Positions 22,436 to 34,477 are shown, numbered from the stretch's first letter. The stretch is 64,000 bases of DNA from Phoronis australis (GCA_002633005.1 NMRA01000580.1:65180-129179), one strand, 5' to 3'. The notes: generated from the sequence alone by a model not told the origin. Made by a program: numbers and translations.

Positions 22436-23299
22436 GTCACTTTTCTTCACAGGATTATCAGTGAAATTAACCAGCCGAAGTCTCCTAGCAGACCTGAGAT
22501 GTCTTCCTAGCGTGGTGCTGATGGTGACGTGCCTTATTTAGCTGGTGTTTATGTCAATTACAGACCTTCACCTTAACTAATTCTTGCAAAATTTGATGTT
22601 CGATATCGATTGTGGAGTTATAAGTCTAATTACAATAACATAAAATATTTAAACGTATCTCATACAACCAATATTTAATGGAAATGTGCGTTAAACCTGG
22701 GGAAACGGGCATGTTTTGTCTAACATAAAACGACAATCAACTAAAAGAAATGACAGAAAGGGCTGTGGAGAAACGACTTTCAGAAAAAATATACTTCACG
22801 AGCTCCTAGAACCAAAAGAATGTTCCAACAACTGGAACCAAAAGGGGTGGATGAGCCAAAAAGGGATTAATAACGCCTGACTGAATCATTTCAAAAGTGT
22901 GCCATGGGGAGAACGTGTTTGCAAAACTAAGCCAGCATACTACGAAGTTGTTTCAAAAATGTGGAGACATAGAATCCCAATGGAAGCTGAGAAGCGGGAC
23001 CTGAAGTAAATCAATAATTGGACGGTATAATTACAGGCAAAATCAGATGGAATGAAGAATGTTATAATCCGAGACAAATTTTGGTTTCAACATGGGGCAT
23101 TAATTACTGATATGCTTTGGGGAGATAGTATTTAATCTCAAATATCTACTGACCCAAAATCGCTAACAAGCATCGCATAGAAAATTGTAATCACGATCTT
23201 TTAAAAATCAATATCGGATTTGAGCAAGTAAAGTGTATCTTTTAATTTACTAGGTTGTCATCTTGATTAACAATGATAACAAACTAGCAATGATTACAG

Positions 23300-23647
23300 G
23301 ATGACAGGGAGTACAGACTGACAATTAGTGTGGACTGGTAGTGAGTACGGACTGACACTGAGTACAAATTGGCAGTGAGTGCAGATTGACACTGAGTACA
23401 GATTGGCAGTGAGTACGGACTTACAGTGTATATCGACTGGTAGTGAGTACCGATAGACATTGAGTGTGGACTGGCAGTGAGTACAGAAAGTTAGTGAGTA
23501 CAGACTGATAACTGATAATGAGAACAGATTGGCAGTGGGTACAGAATGAGAGTGAGAACAGAGTGACAGTGAGTAAAGAGTGGCAGTCAGTTCTGACTTA
23601 CCGTGAGTACACACTGGCAGTGAGTATTTTCTGACAGTGAGTACAAC
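23300..23647. repeat. Minisatellite, unit about 16-20 bp (left part)
   Basis: Repeats of CTGGCAGTGAGTACAGA. The same array resumes at 26004-26165 on the other side of a transposon insertion. Confidence 0.8.
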
Positions 23648-23914
23648 AGTGGTGGATCTAGGATATCACAAGGGGGGGCCCAACATTTTGTCCGGCTGTA
23701 AGCATTTGCGCAAACTGAACCACGATTGTAGATGCGCATAGCACCGAATGGGGGGAGGTCGGGAGGGGGGGTTTGCCCCCCTCTCGCCCATGAAATTTTT
23801 CAGTTTTTACCTCTAAAAATCAAGCATTTTCCTTGATTCTTGAAGTATTATCCAAGAAAAAAAGGAAAAAAAAAAACACGGAGAACGTGTCAAACAGGAA
23901 AAACTACAAGTATC

Positions 23915-23976
23915 AAAGACTCGAACTCACGACTTGTCGGATAAAGCGCGCGTGCGTTACCACTACACCACCACGA
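23915..23976 (-). repeat. tRNA-like sequence (probable SINE head)
   Basis: Read on the minus strand it carries an A-box-like TGGTGTAGTGGTAACGC and a B-box-like GTGAGTTCGAGTC about 30 nt later, the polymerase III promoter spacing of a tRNA. No pairing acceptor stem was found, so a functional tRNA is unlikely. Confidence 0.5.
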
Positions 23977-24322
23977 TTTAACTATTAAAGGCGAAGTCAA
24001 CCCTTTTCCATGTCATTTTGAGCTAAAATAAGGTGGGTTGGTTATCCTAGACATATTTTCCACTTAATTACAGCTTTTCGTAATTTTATTAATTACTCGT
24101 CCGCTACTCCGGAAGTGACGTTTTAGGAGGCACGCGTTTCCCGCCACTTGGTTTTGCGTTGACTTTACCGTGCGAATCTGTTCTATTCTACTTTTGTTTT
24201 GTGCTGTTTTTCAACAATTTTCGCCACCACTTTCCATCGGCGAGTATTCTGCGGCAAGATAGGTTAGCAGACAACTCAACTACGTTGGATTTAGGGATTG
24301 TTTAGTGTGTTGTAAGCTGAAA

Positions 24323-24444
24323 ATGGCTGGAGTCGATGACCCGTATCACAGTGACAGTAGTGTGAGTGACGGAGACCTTGTTCACAGCAGTGGTGACGAG
24401 GAATTTTTTCACGGACATTCAGTGGGTGGGTACATGTTTGAGCC
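24323..24444 (+). CDS. N-terminus of a transposon-borne ORF, truncated by the gap
   Basis: ATG 24323 opens MAGVDDPYHSDSSVSDGDL, continues with an acidic Ser/Asp stretch (HSSGDEEFF) and reaches GGYMFEP before the N run. It lies between the 146-bp inverted repeats, so it is probably the element's own gene. An acidic start followed by Y-x-FEP recalls the amplified P2X7-tail-like cysteine-rich proteins seen in some animal transposon families, but the diagnostic cysteines would be in the missing sequence. The start at 24305 is possible; 24323 has the better context (AAAATGG). Confidence 0.5.
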
Positions 24445-25177
24445 NNNNNNNNNNNNNNNNNNNNNNNNNNNNNNNNNNNNNNNNNNNNNNNNNNNNNNNN
24501 NNNNNNNNNNNNNNNNNNNNNNNNNNNNNNNNNNNNNNNNNNNNNNNNNNNNNNNNNNNNNNNNNNNNNNNNNNNNNNNNNNNNNNNNNNNNNNNNNNNN
24601 NNNNNNNNNNNNNNNNNNNNNNNNNNNNNNNNNNNNNNNNNNNNNNNNNNNNNNNNNNNNNNNNNNNNNNNNNNNNNNNNNNNNNNNNNNNNNNNNNNNN
24701 NNNNNNNNNNNNNNNNNNNNNNNNNNNNNNNNNNNNNNNNNNNNNNNNNNNNNNNNNNNNNNNNNNNNNNNNNNNNNNNNNNNNNNNNNNNNNNNNNNNN
24801 NNNNNNNNNNNNNNNNNNNNNNNNNNNNNNNNNNNNNNNNNNNNNNNNNNNNNNNNNNNNNNNNNNNNNNNNNNNNNNNNNNNNNNNNNNNNNNNNNNNN
24901 NNNNNNNNNNNNNNNNNNNNNNNNNNNNNNNNNNNNNNNNNNNNNNNNNNNNNNNNNNNNNNNNNNNNNNNNNNNNNNNNNNNNNNNNNNNNNNNNNNNN
25001 NNNNNNNNNNNNNNNNNNNNNNNNNNNNNNNNNNNNNNNNNNNNNNNNNNNNNNNNNNNNNNNNNNNNNNNNNNNNNNNNNNNNNNNNNNNNNNNNNNNN
25101 NNNNNNNNNNNNNNNNNNNNNNNNNNNNNNNNNNNNNNNNNNNNNNNNNNNNNNNNNNNNNNNNNNNNNNNNNNNNN
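24445..25177. other. Assembly gap (733 N)
   Basis: A run of N inside the TIR element, probably an unassembled repeat. Confidence 0.95.
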
Positions 25178-26003
25178 CTCCTAAAACGTCACTTCCGCAG
25201 TAGCGGACGAGTAATTAATAAAATTACGAAAAGCTGTAATTAAGTGGAAAATATGTCTAGGATAACCAACCAACCTTATTTTAGCTCAAAGTGACATGGA
25301 AAAAGGTTGCCTTCGCCTTTAATCTTATACTAAGAGACCTACTTGTTTATGGTCCACAGCGTTTGCGCGCGAAACCTACTTCTTTTTGTAATGCTTATTA
25401 CACGTTTTATATTTTGTGCCATCAATTCTTAACAAATTTGTCATATTTAAAATAGTCTTCAAATGCCCAAAAGACCAAATCCGTTTTTCGTGTTGTCAAT
25501 AATGACGGCATTGCTTTGGAAATCGTCTTAAGATAAGGTTTGACAAAGAGAGTATTGCGAGTTTCTGAGTGATTCACTACGGATTCAAATAAAATTCACA
25601 TCTTACCAGCAGCTTCTGTTTTTTCATCGTCACTCAGGCTCCACTTTCTTTAAAAAATGAAGTAAATTTTCTTCCTTGCACAGTGGAGCAGACGACGGAA
25701 ACGGAGTCATAGTGCGCAGCGCCACTGCCGGTCGCCTGGGATATCGCGGGAGAGCCTATATACTTAACCATAGTTCCGTTACGAATGCGCCGTGTTCCGA
25801 ATTTGACACTTGAAATTGGATTTGAGCCCCCCTCGCCTCCCCCCCCAACACTAAAACTGGACACATTTAAATCTTTTTTCATCCGTACAATTTTAATTAC
25901 CGAGGTTTATTAATAAACTCAACATTTCCCTACGCTCTTGCTGTTTTATTTTTTTGCGGCAGCCAAGGGGGGGGGGCCTGACCCCCCCTAAATCCGCCTA
26001 TTG

Positions 26004-26165
26004 AGACAGGCAGTGAGAACAGACTGGTAGTGAGTACAGACTGGCAGTTAGCATAGACTGGCAGTAAGTACATGTAGGCTTACAGTGAATACAGACACAC
26101 AGTGGGTTTGGACTGAGTACAGCCTGTACTAACTAACAATGAGTACACACTAGCAGTGATGCGGA
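26004..26165. repeat. Minisatellite (right part of the 23300 array)
   Basis: GGCAGTGAGAACAGACTGG, AGTGAGTACAGACTGGCAGT and variants. Confidence 0.78.
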
Positions 26166-26793
26166 AGGCACTTAAATAATAAGATCCCCCAGGAGACGCA
26201 GGATACTCGAACACTTCCAAACTGTGCAGGTACCACCATCTTTCTCATGGAAATATTTTTTGTCAAATTCCATGAACATCTATCAATGAGGTTGGTGCAT
26301 ATTGAATCACACGCTACTAGGGGAAGCTACAGAAGTCAGATTCTACCCAAAATCAACACCAGGTGTGCTATTCAAAAGGAACCCATAAACCATATTTCAT
26401 GTAGATCCATCATCAGACTTGGTAGATATTGAAATAGAAACAAAAGTTAAAATATCCTAAAGGTGTTCATCGCTGGTCAATTCTTAATGCCACTGTCTGC
26501 AATTTTTCTCCTCAATATGAACACACCTACCAAATTTCATAATGCTCCTTAGAGTGGTTTGCATCTAGAGAATCAAACGCGAAAACAGACGGAAACATTA
26601 GCAAATATTAGAGTAACTCAGAGCGTTGATAAACGACCACCATGCACATTGGAAAAAGTAAGAAATGGGCGTGATCACTTTTTAAAATGCTTTCATCGTA
26701 AAGTGGATCCAATCGAAAATCAGTTGCCAAGGCTCTCCTGATCATGAGGAACACATACCAGCGCTCAACACTGTCGAAAATCTACGCTCGTGA

Positions 26794-27790
26794 AATACAA
26801 GTGACTACATCTCTACCACTCACATCAATGACATCGACAACAACATCAAGTTAACTGTGGAACCTGAGGTAGATGGCAAACTCACGTTCTCGGACTTGTG
26901 CGTTCACATTAAAGATGACGGCTCCAGAAGAAACACCATGTAAGGAAACCGACACACACTGACAGTATCTAAACTTCGCCTCCAACCACCCGATCCAACA
27001 CAAACAGTCACTCGTTCGCACTCTTCTCAACAGGGCCACGAACTATGTCACAAGACCCGAGGATCGCCAGGCTGAGATTAAATACGTCTGGTCAGCACTC
27101 AAATTCAACCAGTACCAGGAGTGGGCATTCAAGACATCCCAACGTCGGCCTAGGGGAACTCCCCCTGTGCACCAAGAAAAGAAGAAATCGCCCTCAGTCT
27201 CTATTCCCAGAGGGGGCTCTAAGAACGTCTGCGTCGAGTGTACAAGTCTTATGATATCAACACCTATATGAAGCCCGTTCACACCATGAGAAACCAGCTA
27301 GTCCATCTTAAGGACGCCACCCCTCGATCGCCAATGGTGTGTCATATAACAACTGTCATGCACTGAAGATCCGTCTTATACCTACATGTACACATTGGCG
27401 AGACTAAACGATCCCTGGATACCAGTATCAAAGAGCACAACAAATTGGACAAGTTTACTGGCGTTGCGGAAATATCTAGGAATCTCCGGCTACACTGTAT
27501 CAGGCAAGTATGCCAAGATCCTGGCTAACGCATGGGCGGCGCAGCATAGGGGACGTAGGGACTATAGCCCCGACTTTTTTCAATGCTGCGCCGTCCATGG
27601 TCTATATGCGGTGCACCACAGGGGAACTGGGGGCTTTAGCACCACCACTTTTTTCAGTGCTGCGCCGGCCATGTAAAGAGGACAACTAGTTATCAAGGAA
27701 GGTTAAGGAATCCATATATATCAAGACTAACAAGCCTACCATGAATGGGGATCAAGGATTGCAGCTTCCGCCTATCTACGACGTCCAACA
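26794..27790 (+). pseudogene. Penelope-like retroelement fragment (RT end and GIY-YIG), frameshifted
   Basis: Frames in order give DGKLTFSDLCVHIKDDGS, a shifted RKPTHTD, then QYLNFASNHPIQHKQSLVRT, and near 27390 HIGETKRSLDT-x-x-KEHN. The first group is the region after the reverse-transcriptase core of Penelope-like elements (F/Y-RKPT-x-TD-x-YL). The last is the GIY-YIG endonuclease signature (Y/H-IGET-x-R-x-L-x-x-R-x-x-EH). After an inserted MITE (27531-27674) the tail continues with words resembling TNKPTMN and DQGLQLPPIYD. Several frameshifts and stops show it is dead. Confidence 0.72.
27531..27674. mobile_element. Palindromic MITE pair nested in the Penelope-like fragment
   Basis: CATGGGCGGCGCAGCATAGG ... 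CAATGCTGCGCCGTCCATGG, joined to GGTGCACCACAGGGGAACTG ... GTGCTGCGCCGGCCATG. Same dimer layout as 15241-15385. Confidence 0.7.
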
Positions 27791-27940
27791 GGCAAACCTG
27801 GACGTCCCCTTGTCAGTCGTTGACAAAGGACTGTATAGAACAGTCCGACACGCCTATGATCTCACGACATTTTAGCCTCTGAGTAAGTTGATTCTACTTT
27901 ACCATGTATATTTCTACTCGTATTTCAGGAGTTGAGCTCG

Positions 27941-28184
27941 TGAAAAGGCCCCCCTCCCACCCCCAATTTGGCGAATTGGACAAAAACAAAAAGGTCCGCC
28001 TCAGTGAACAAAATTCCCGAGTAAACGAGACAAATGTCTACGAAATCCACGGAAGTCGGCGCGGATGAACTGTGGGCCTGAACGTGGTGGTCCCGTTTTA
28101 TTTAGTCCTCGGTGATTTTTTTCAGTGAAAAAAACATATCGAAAAATTGGAGCCCCTTACATGTATATTTTAGGCTGGGTGCGC
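27941..28184. repeat. Second copy of the GTGCGCGCATG repeat
   Basis: Same ordered words as 7200-7395, including GAAAAATTGGAGCCCCTTAC and GGGTGCGCGCATGG. Confidence 0.6.
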
Positions 28185-29286
28185 GCATGGAAACACACCT
28201 GCCAACTTTGATGATGATCCTCCTAGGGGTTTAGGAGATACAGCTACTGGCGCCGGACGACGTATAACCATAGGCGGTGATGCAATCTTTGGGGCGTAGA
28301 GACGAGAGCAGACTTGTCCACCAAGAGATCCTATCATAATGCCACAGCTTTTAAACGTACATGTATTGTGCGTGGGCATGAAATTGCACGTCGTCCACCT
28401 GACAAAGACTTGCGGCTTGCTAAGAAGCTTGAAGTGACCTGACTACTTAGACTAGTTTATCACTACAAAATTGTTTGATCTGGGTCACCGGACGCTCAAA
28501 CAGAGACGGTAACACTATGCACCCAGATATGTCTACATGTATCTTGTGAGCGAATAAAAATAGCCAAAGAATCCGTCGAATTCGTCCGAAACAGAGTTTC
28601 TGTTGTCATCACAATAGAAACATTTTTGCTTAATTTTGAAAAATAAAGTTAGCCGCGTAATTGAGTAAATACAGTGGAAACGTAAGCAAATAGAATTTGT
28701 CACGAGGCTCACAACAGTGGTGCAATGCGTCCCAGATTTGCTGTTGCCTGGCATTAGCTTCATACGAACACACCAGCCAAATTTCAAGAATCTTTATCGA
28801 ACGCCGAACGCCGCCGAATGCTGGGGCAGAGATGACGGGATATGCACAAACGCTTATGCCTTGGTTTGAGTTGAACAACAAGCGATACGTCATTTGATGA
28901 CTCCAATAAGCAACGCATGATTTTCCCTTTGTTTCAACTTACGTCACAGAAGATCTGTCGTCAAATTGCGACTGACATTGACATGACTGTATCGTCATAT
29001 ATATTGTTTGTAATTATCGTTGTTTTCATAATTATGTTGCTGTCACAGACCACAAGCTCAGGTAAGAGGTACGCGGTAGTCAAAGTCCCATCGAAAACCA
29101 GCTTGTACATTTGCGGATGAACGGTCGAACTCGTATTTGTAACCCTCTTGTGCTCAACCTGTTAAATGTACTTAGTTGTCAAAACCACGTTTTGTATTTT
29201 CGATAGTGTTAGAATATGCCAAGAGCCCTCTAGATTTACATATTATGTTGTTTTGCCAAACTGCAGTAATGTTCTGAATTTCCAAA

Positions 29287-29402
29287 AAATGGGAAAGAAA
29301 TTACCAATGGCAATGACTCAACGGGAATTCAAGTGACATTGCAACAAGGGGATGAGATACATGTATGGGCTATTCCCCACAATGCAATCTACTTTTCGTA
29401 GA
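29287..29402 (+). pseudogene. C1q-like domain fragment, interrupted by a stop
   Basis: The frame reads NGKEITNGNDSTGIQV, then TLQQGDEIHVWAIPHNAIYFS, and ends at TAG 29400. The string V-x-L-x-x-GD-x-[VI]-x-V with a later IY resembles the C-terminal strands of C1q/TNF-type domains (family pattern: L..GD.V.V followed by an aromatic and FSGFL). The 5' half of a C1q domain and the closing FSGFL strand were not found. It is either a dead domain exon in the intron or a chance likeness. Confidence 0.35.
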
Positions 29403-29440
29403 GTTAGGTCACGGATTAATAATCGAATTATCCCAGACAG
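29402..29440 (+). CDS. Candidate 39-nt microexon
   Basis: Between TACTTTTCGTAG and ACAG|GTAAGC lie 39 nt, phase 1 at both ends, encoding LGHGLIIELSQT. The splice sites and phase fit the gene's microexon series. It abuts the C1q-like fragment, so it may be part of that decayed exon. Confidence 0.35.
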
Positions 29441-31611
29441 GTAAGCTGTGAAGCTGTGTGCCCTAAGTGTTTACAGGCACAGAGGCACATGTACGAAACT
29501 TCAGGCAGAAACCTCGTATAGAGCACATTTGACCATAATTTTGTAAATCAAATCGTCTGCTGCTGCACAGAATTGTCCAATGAAACAAAAGATAGCAAGC
29601 CAACTTTTCACTAAGAAACCACTCTATTCAAGTAGTCAGTTGGCAAAATTTACAGGCAATTATGCAATTCTAACGATCAGTCCTCAGCGGTCTGCGCTTC
29701 AACCTTTAATTGATGGGCCCACATTGCAAATGACATCAGCTTGCAGATATGATTGTGGTATTAAGCGTCTCATTGAATCCGTCGGAATACACCCGTAGAC
29801 GTAAAAATCGTCCCGAGGTGACTCCACGGTAGTTTGACCAGCTCCAAAATCAGCGTCAACCGTGTTTTCTCAGTTGGAGAACATCTGCCAAAAATGACCA
29901 TTTGAGCGGTTTGGTGAACACAGAGGCGGGCGCTCAACAAATTGCTCAGTATACATGTCGAATCCATTCGAGAATGGTAAGGGAGCTGTAGCCCTGGAAT
30001 GCCAACTTCAATCTCACGCTGCTGAGGTTGCGCCACGTATGCGTGGCATTTGTTTACATTCATTTGTTCAGGTGTTGGTTATTCCTGTGGAATTTACTGT
30101 CACTAAAAGTTTTCGAAACTCTGCCGTTTTCCAACAGAATTATATAAAAGTCACATCCTCAGGAAGCCTTTTTGTCATTTCATGACGGTGTATCATTATA
30201 TCAGATTAGCAAGCGATAAAAAATTAATTACAATTTCTGCGCATACCTGACAGGTTTAAAAATGTATTTACCAAAATGCAAAAAATAACAGGGTCAAATA
30301 ATAAACATAGAAGGGAAATGAACCAAAGGGAATTAATTAAACCAGCAGAATAATAAGTTCAATAATTCAAAAGATGTATTCACTATCAATTGAAAGATTT
30401 TAGAATGTGGATCCCCAGTTGCAGTGAAGCCTAAGTCAGGCATTCATCCAACAGACGTTCATTTGTCTCTTTGTAATCATATGGATATTGTTATTTTCCA
30501 GATTGCAATTTCTTTGGGAACATACAGCCCTAAAAATGTGTTCCAATGTCTCTTGTTTACGGTACATACACTAATTTTTCACTTTATGAAGAAAGAGTTT
30601 ATTTTCAAACCACATGTGCTGTGGAATGTCTTACACTGCAGCCTATATGTATCACTGGCAGTCCTGTTATCATTATAATGTCCCTGAAACCGCGAGTTAT
30701 GTCCAATAAAAACCGTGGATATTTAAATTTGTAACAAGCGCCACCTATTGACTTCCTGGAGAACTGTGTGTACAAGAATAATCAGGAAAAACAATTTGTA
30801 ACTAATACACTTGAAAACAAGCGTTAACATATAAGTAACCCAATTACAAACATTTGCGCAATCGTTATTTGAAAATGAAATAAACAAATATTAAAATCTG
30901 TGCCTTGTTTTATTAGGGTAACGACAGTGCTGTAGGGGTCTCCCAGTCCCATGTCCTAAGAAATGTGGACGAGAAGTGTGTGCAAAGTGGCGTGATGTTG
31001 AATACTGTCCAAGGTGGTGGCAAAATGAAATTACAGAACGAATGCTTTCATTGTGGTCAGTGTGATGAGTGCTGACTAACAGCCAGACCTCAGCTGTTTA
31101 TGGCCGGCATCGGGTGTTCGGTGCCATGATGAAATATTACCATACTCATTTACATAAAATTGTGTCGCAAAATGAGACTTTCCCGAGTTTGTAATGGTTA
31201 ATGGTTCTCAGATGGTTTGCGACACACTGGAGGAACTGGGGTTATTTGTAAATTTTAAAATACTTCATTTGCATATTCGCAATTTAAGGAGACGATGCAT
31301 CTTTAAACGCTGCATAAGGTTATGAGGGACCTTGTCGACAATTTTGTACATTTAGCCAAATAGGAATATCTACAAAAAATATAGAGTTTAACTCAGCAAT
31401 ATATGCATTTGTGCTGAAAGTAGAAATTTCGTAAAATTTTAAATTTTGACTTCAAACCATTCATGCTATTAATTAGGTCACGTGACCTTGCTTTTTAGGA
31501 TTGTTAGCAAACAAAGAATTGTACATTCATGGCAAAACAACCGGCACAATAACATGCCTAAATTTCCTATGACATGAATGTTCAACATAAAAACTCAAAA
31601 ACGGCAGTGGC
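29441..31611. other. Intron, nothing firm
   Basis: Short frames only. A Cys-bearing frame near 30590-30730 was considered and rejected as a PAN-like exon. Confidence 0.45.
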
Positions 31612-33829
31612 GGATCTACATGGTGGGTGATTCAGGGGCGTTAACCCCTGCCTTGGGACAGGATCAAAAAAAATAAAAAAATAAAAAAAACGTCACCAGC
31701 AAAACGAAAACGGCACCGCCAGCTTTGGTGAACCCCGAAAAATATAATTTTTTTCACATTATGGTTTGCTATAATCTCGAAAAGCAACGCATTTCGAGTT
31801 TTCGTGACTCATTGGCAAGTCGCGCGGTGTTCAATTTTGAGGGCGCTTCCGTCAACACTTCTGGCGTAGCCAAACACTTTGCATGTACATGTACATGGAT
31901 CCATTGCGTAAAAAGCAAAGCCCTACAGCTGATTTTTTAAGGTAACTAGCGTCTTTTATCTAAGATATATTTTGATATGATAAGAATACTGCAACACTGA
32001 TAGTCAGGTGAATCGACATGCAACGTTTTTACCTCATCTGTCATGTTCTTACATTCCGCATGTTTCTAACTTAAATTGGACTGGTGTATAATAAAATTAT
32101 CTTGCTCATTAAACATACACTGTACATGTAATGTAATGTTTATATAAAAAACGAACAACTCATTTCCGAAGTAGTGTTTAGTCCTCTGTAGGGGCCGTTG
32201 TGGCGGGTGGTGTGGTTTGGTCGCGAGTCCGTTTCAAAATACACCCTAGCAAGTTAGGCCTATACAAGGAATGATCCCAAGGGGCACTCATATTGACAAG
32301 GTGATCGCATTCGCAAACAGTGTACAGTGGCATAAGTTGCGGGAAGGCTGTACTTTCTTAGCCTTGAGGGACTGGCGCGGTGTTCAAATAGCCATAGTTC
32401 TGACCTCAGCGTTGACCGTCTTCCGACCCGCAATAAGAATCAATCACTGCCCTCTAAAATAACGGGAATTTCCACAGAAAGGCCCATCCGATGAAACCAC
32501 CATGACTATGGGCGCTTATTTAGTGATACAACTTCGGGTTTCAAGTGTTCAGACATTGGAACGTCTATTCGGAAAATTGCAAGAGATGCAAATTGGTTCT
32601 GGGACACATCGTCTTCGCCAAAACGCAACGTTTGAAGCACTCCATGATGAACGTGTCAAACATAGTTATGCTTGTAACTCTTTTGAATGGACTTGACAAA
32701 ATCAAGGGGTTTAGTGCCAATTAAGATGCAAAACGAGATGCTGACATTGTAGAGGCTTACAAGCTCATTAAGACAGCAGTTGACGAAGTACTAGCATTAA
32801 GAACAAACATCGAAAATCTATGTCTGGGGAGAATGGTTCCAAGACGCGCAAACTACACGTATAGCTGAGATTCAGAACATTGGATCCGATATTCAGATTC
32901 TTCGGCAGTCCAGACACCGGAAGCCGAGGGCTAATGTTCCTGCAGAAACACCCAGGTAATAAATTCCACGCATTTTTGTACTTAATGTCGGTTTTCTGAC
33001 TTACTTTTAAATTTGCTGCTTGAGTACATTGAAAAGGAATTTGGAAATATTTTCGGACATACCAAATCCACGCAGTAAACCACACAGTCTACGAGCGCAC
33101 AGAAACTGAATCAAATTTGTATTTCCATTTGGTTCTTTATCCCCTTCATAACCACAATCTATGGCAAATGCTGCGTAGTGAAATTTGTTGTCAATACTCG
33201 TTTCTTCAAGTGAGTACTACAGAACAGTGGAAATACCCTTCCTAGACAACCTCTCACAGAGGTGACCACCACGTTTTCGAAAGACAAAAGGCTGGTGGAA
33301 GCTATCATTTCTTGTACCATTAGCAGAATGAGGGATGCAGACTTAGGCTCACTGGAGGATCGGATGCATTTGTGGGACATAGACTTTCCATCACCAGATT
33401 TCCTGAAGCTGACTGTCCCACTTCTGGCTATCGGCATTTTGAGTGAAACGTTTTGTCTCCTTTTAAATTATCAATTGCTCTATGTAATTGTAGAAACATA
33501 AAAAGTATCGATATCTTTTGCTTGTATTTCAGCGAGAGCTCCGACGTTGTGACGGTCCTTCTGAAATGCTCAAAGGCCAGAAGAATGGCCAAGTAACTTG
33601 CGTTCTACACTCAAGCACGCCCTCGGACGGCGACATCTTTCCAGACGTTAGGGAACTGATATTGATAGAATGTGTACCCTCTCTTGGATCCTGTGAGGTT
33701 CAGAGATCAATTTCTGTGCTCAGGCATGTAAAGACACATTTGGTGGCTACTATATCTGAGGAAAGGGTGGGTGGGTTAGCACTGATGACCATGCATTAGG
33801 AAAAAACGAAAAGACTAGACACGCCACTG
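31612..33829 (+). mobile_element. hAT-family transposon remnant with decayed transposase
   Basis: Ends CAGTGGCGGATCT and AGACACGCCACTG are inverted. Near the 3' end, WDIDFPSPDFL and then DIFPDVRELILIECVPSLGS, C-E-V-Q-R-S-ISVLRHVKTHL and ISEERVGGLALM match the C-terminal dimerisation region of hAT/ZMYM1-like transposases (family pattern LP-x-x-x-x-CERSFS-x-LR-x-x-K-x-x-L-x-S-x-M-x-x-ERL-x-GLAL). The 5' two thirds are broken by stops. A TTTCAG acceptor-like site precedes 33532. Confidence 0.72.
33532..33799 (+). pseudogene. hAT transposase C-terminal fragment
   Basis: This is the best-preserved part of the element. About 88 open codons contain the dimerisation motif around SCEVQRSISVLRHVKTHL and SEERVGGLALM, ending at TAG 33797. 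Conserved ER in the family's CERSFS is replaced by EVQRS. Upstream coding sequence is not continuous, so no active transposase is expected. Confidence 0.68.
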
Positions 33830-34477
33830 GTAGTCAATTAAAGCTCTTTCAACAGAGCAAACCAAGGCGTGTGTTTTGCAACTGTGTGTTGTTTGACTGA
33901 ACGTGTGCCACGTTTTGCCAATGAGCAACAGCAAGATGAATTAAATACGTGTATGAGGAACCACTGGGGATCAAAAAGTATCTAAGGGAATAGTTTTCAA
34001 TTCAGATACTTTGCACAGTGCCCTTTTGGTCTGGCGATGGACCAGGCCAACTTACATGTATTTATGAACCTCTTGTCAGTGTATTTCTGGCCTCTCGACA
34101 AACTGGTCTTGTACAGTATATCTTTTCACCACGTTGGTCACGTGGATTTTAGGTGATACGTTTCTCAATTGTTGCGACACACAGTAGCTCAATAATCAAC
34201 GTGAAAAAGCTTAATAAAGTGAATCGCAAGTGTTCATTGTCGCTTTAAACAATAGACTATGCGCTGAGATAACCATCGTTTGTCATTTTTTTCCTGTAAC
34301 GAGACAGAACATCCGTTTATTTCCGGCCATAAAAATTCCAGTCTTCGTTCTTAAACAACTAGGGGATGCTGTCATCTGATCATCTGAGTGATAATCAAGT
34401 GCTGGATTCTTACGTGGCCGTCGGTGCTCCTTATGCTGTTGAACATCTTGTACATGTAGTTGTTTAAACCACTGTTC

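Larger units (their letters stand above)
23984..25323 (+). mobile_element. TIR DNA transposon around an assembly gap
   Basis: Inverted repeats of about 146 bp: left ATTAAAGGCGAAGTCAACCC to GACGTTTTAGGAGG (23984-24130), right CTCCTAAAACGTCACTTCC to CCTTCGCCTTTAAT (25178-25323). The interior carries the start of an ORF at 24323 and then 733 N. A partial copy is at 20318. Confidence 0.8.
23648..26003. mobile_element. hAT-type element splitting the minisatellite, with a nested element
   Basis: Starts CAGTGGTGGATCTAGGAT and ends CCTAAATCCGCCTATTG, inverted ends of the CAGTGGCGGATC type. G-rich and C-rich stretches follow just inside the ends. A second TIR element lies inside it at 23984-25323. 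No clear 8-bp target duplication was seen. Confidence 0.6.

Noticed and set aside
28950-29061. Possible exon with a hydrophobic helix ending at GTAAGA 29062
   Set aside because: No acceptor gives a length divisible by three in phase 1. Probably intronic.
30490-30734. Cys-bearing frame (TCAVECL, QPICITG) resembling a PAN/apple domain
   Set aside because: A stop codon follows the only good acceptor in phase 1, and the match is two short Cys words only.
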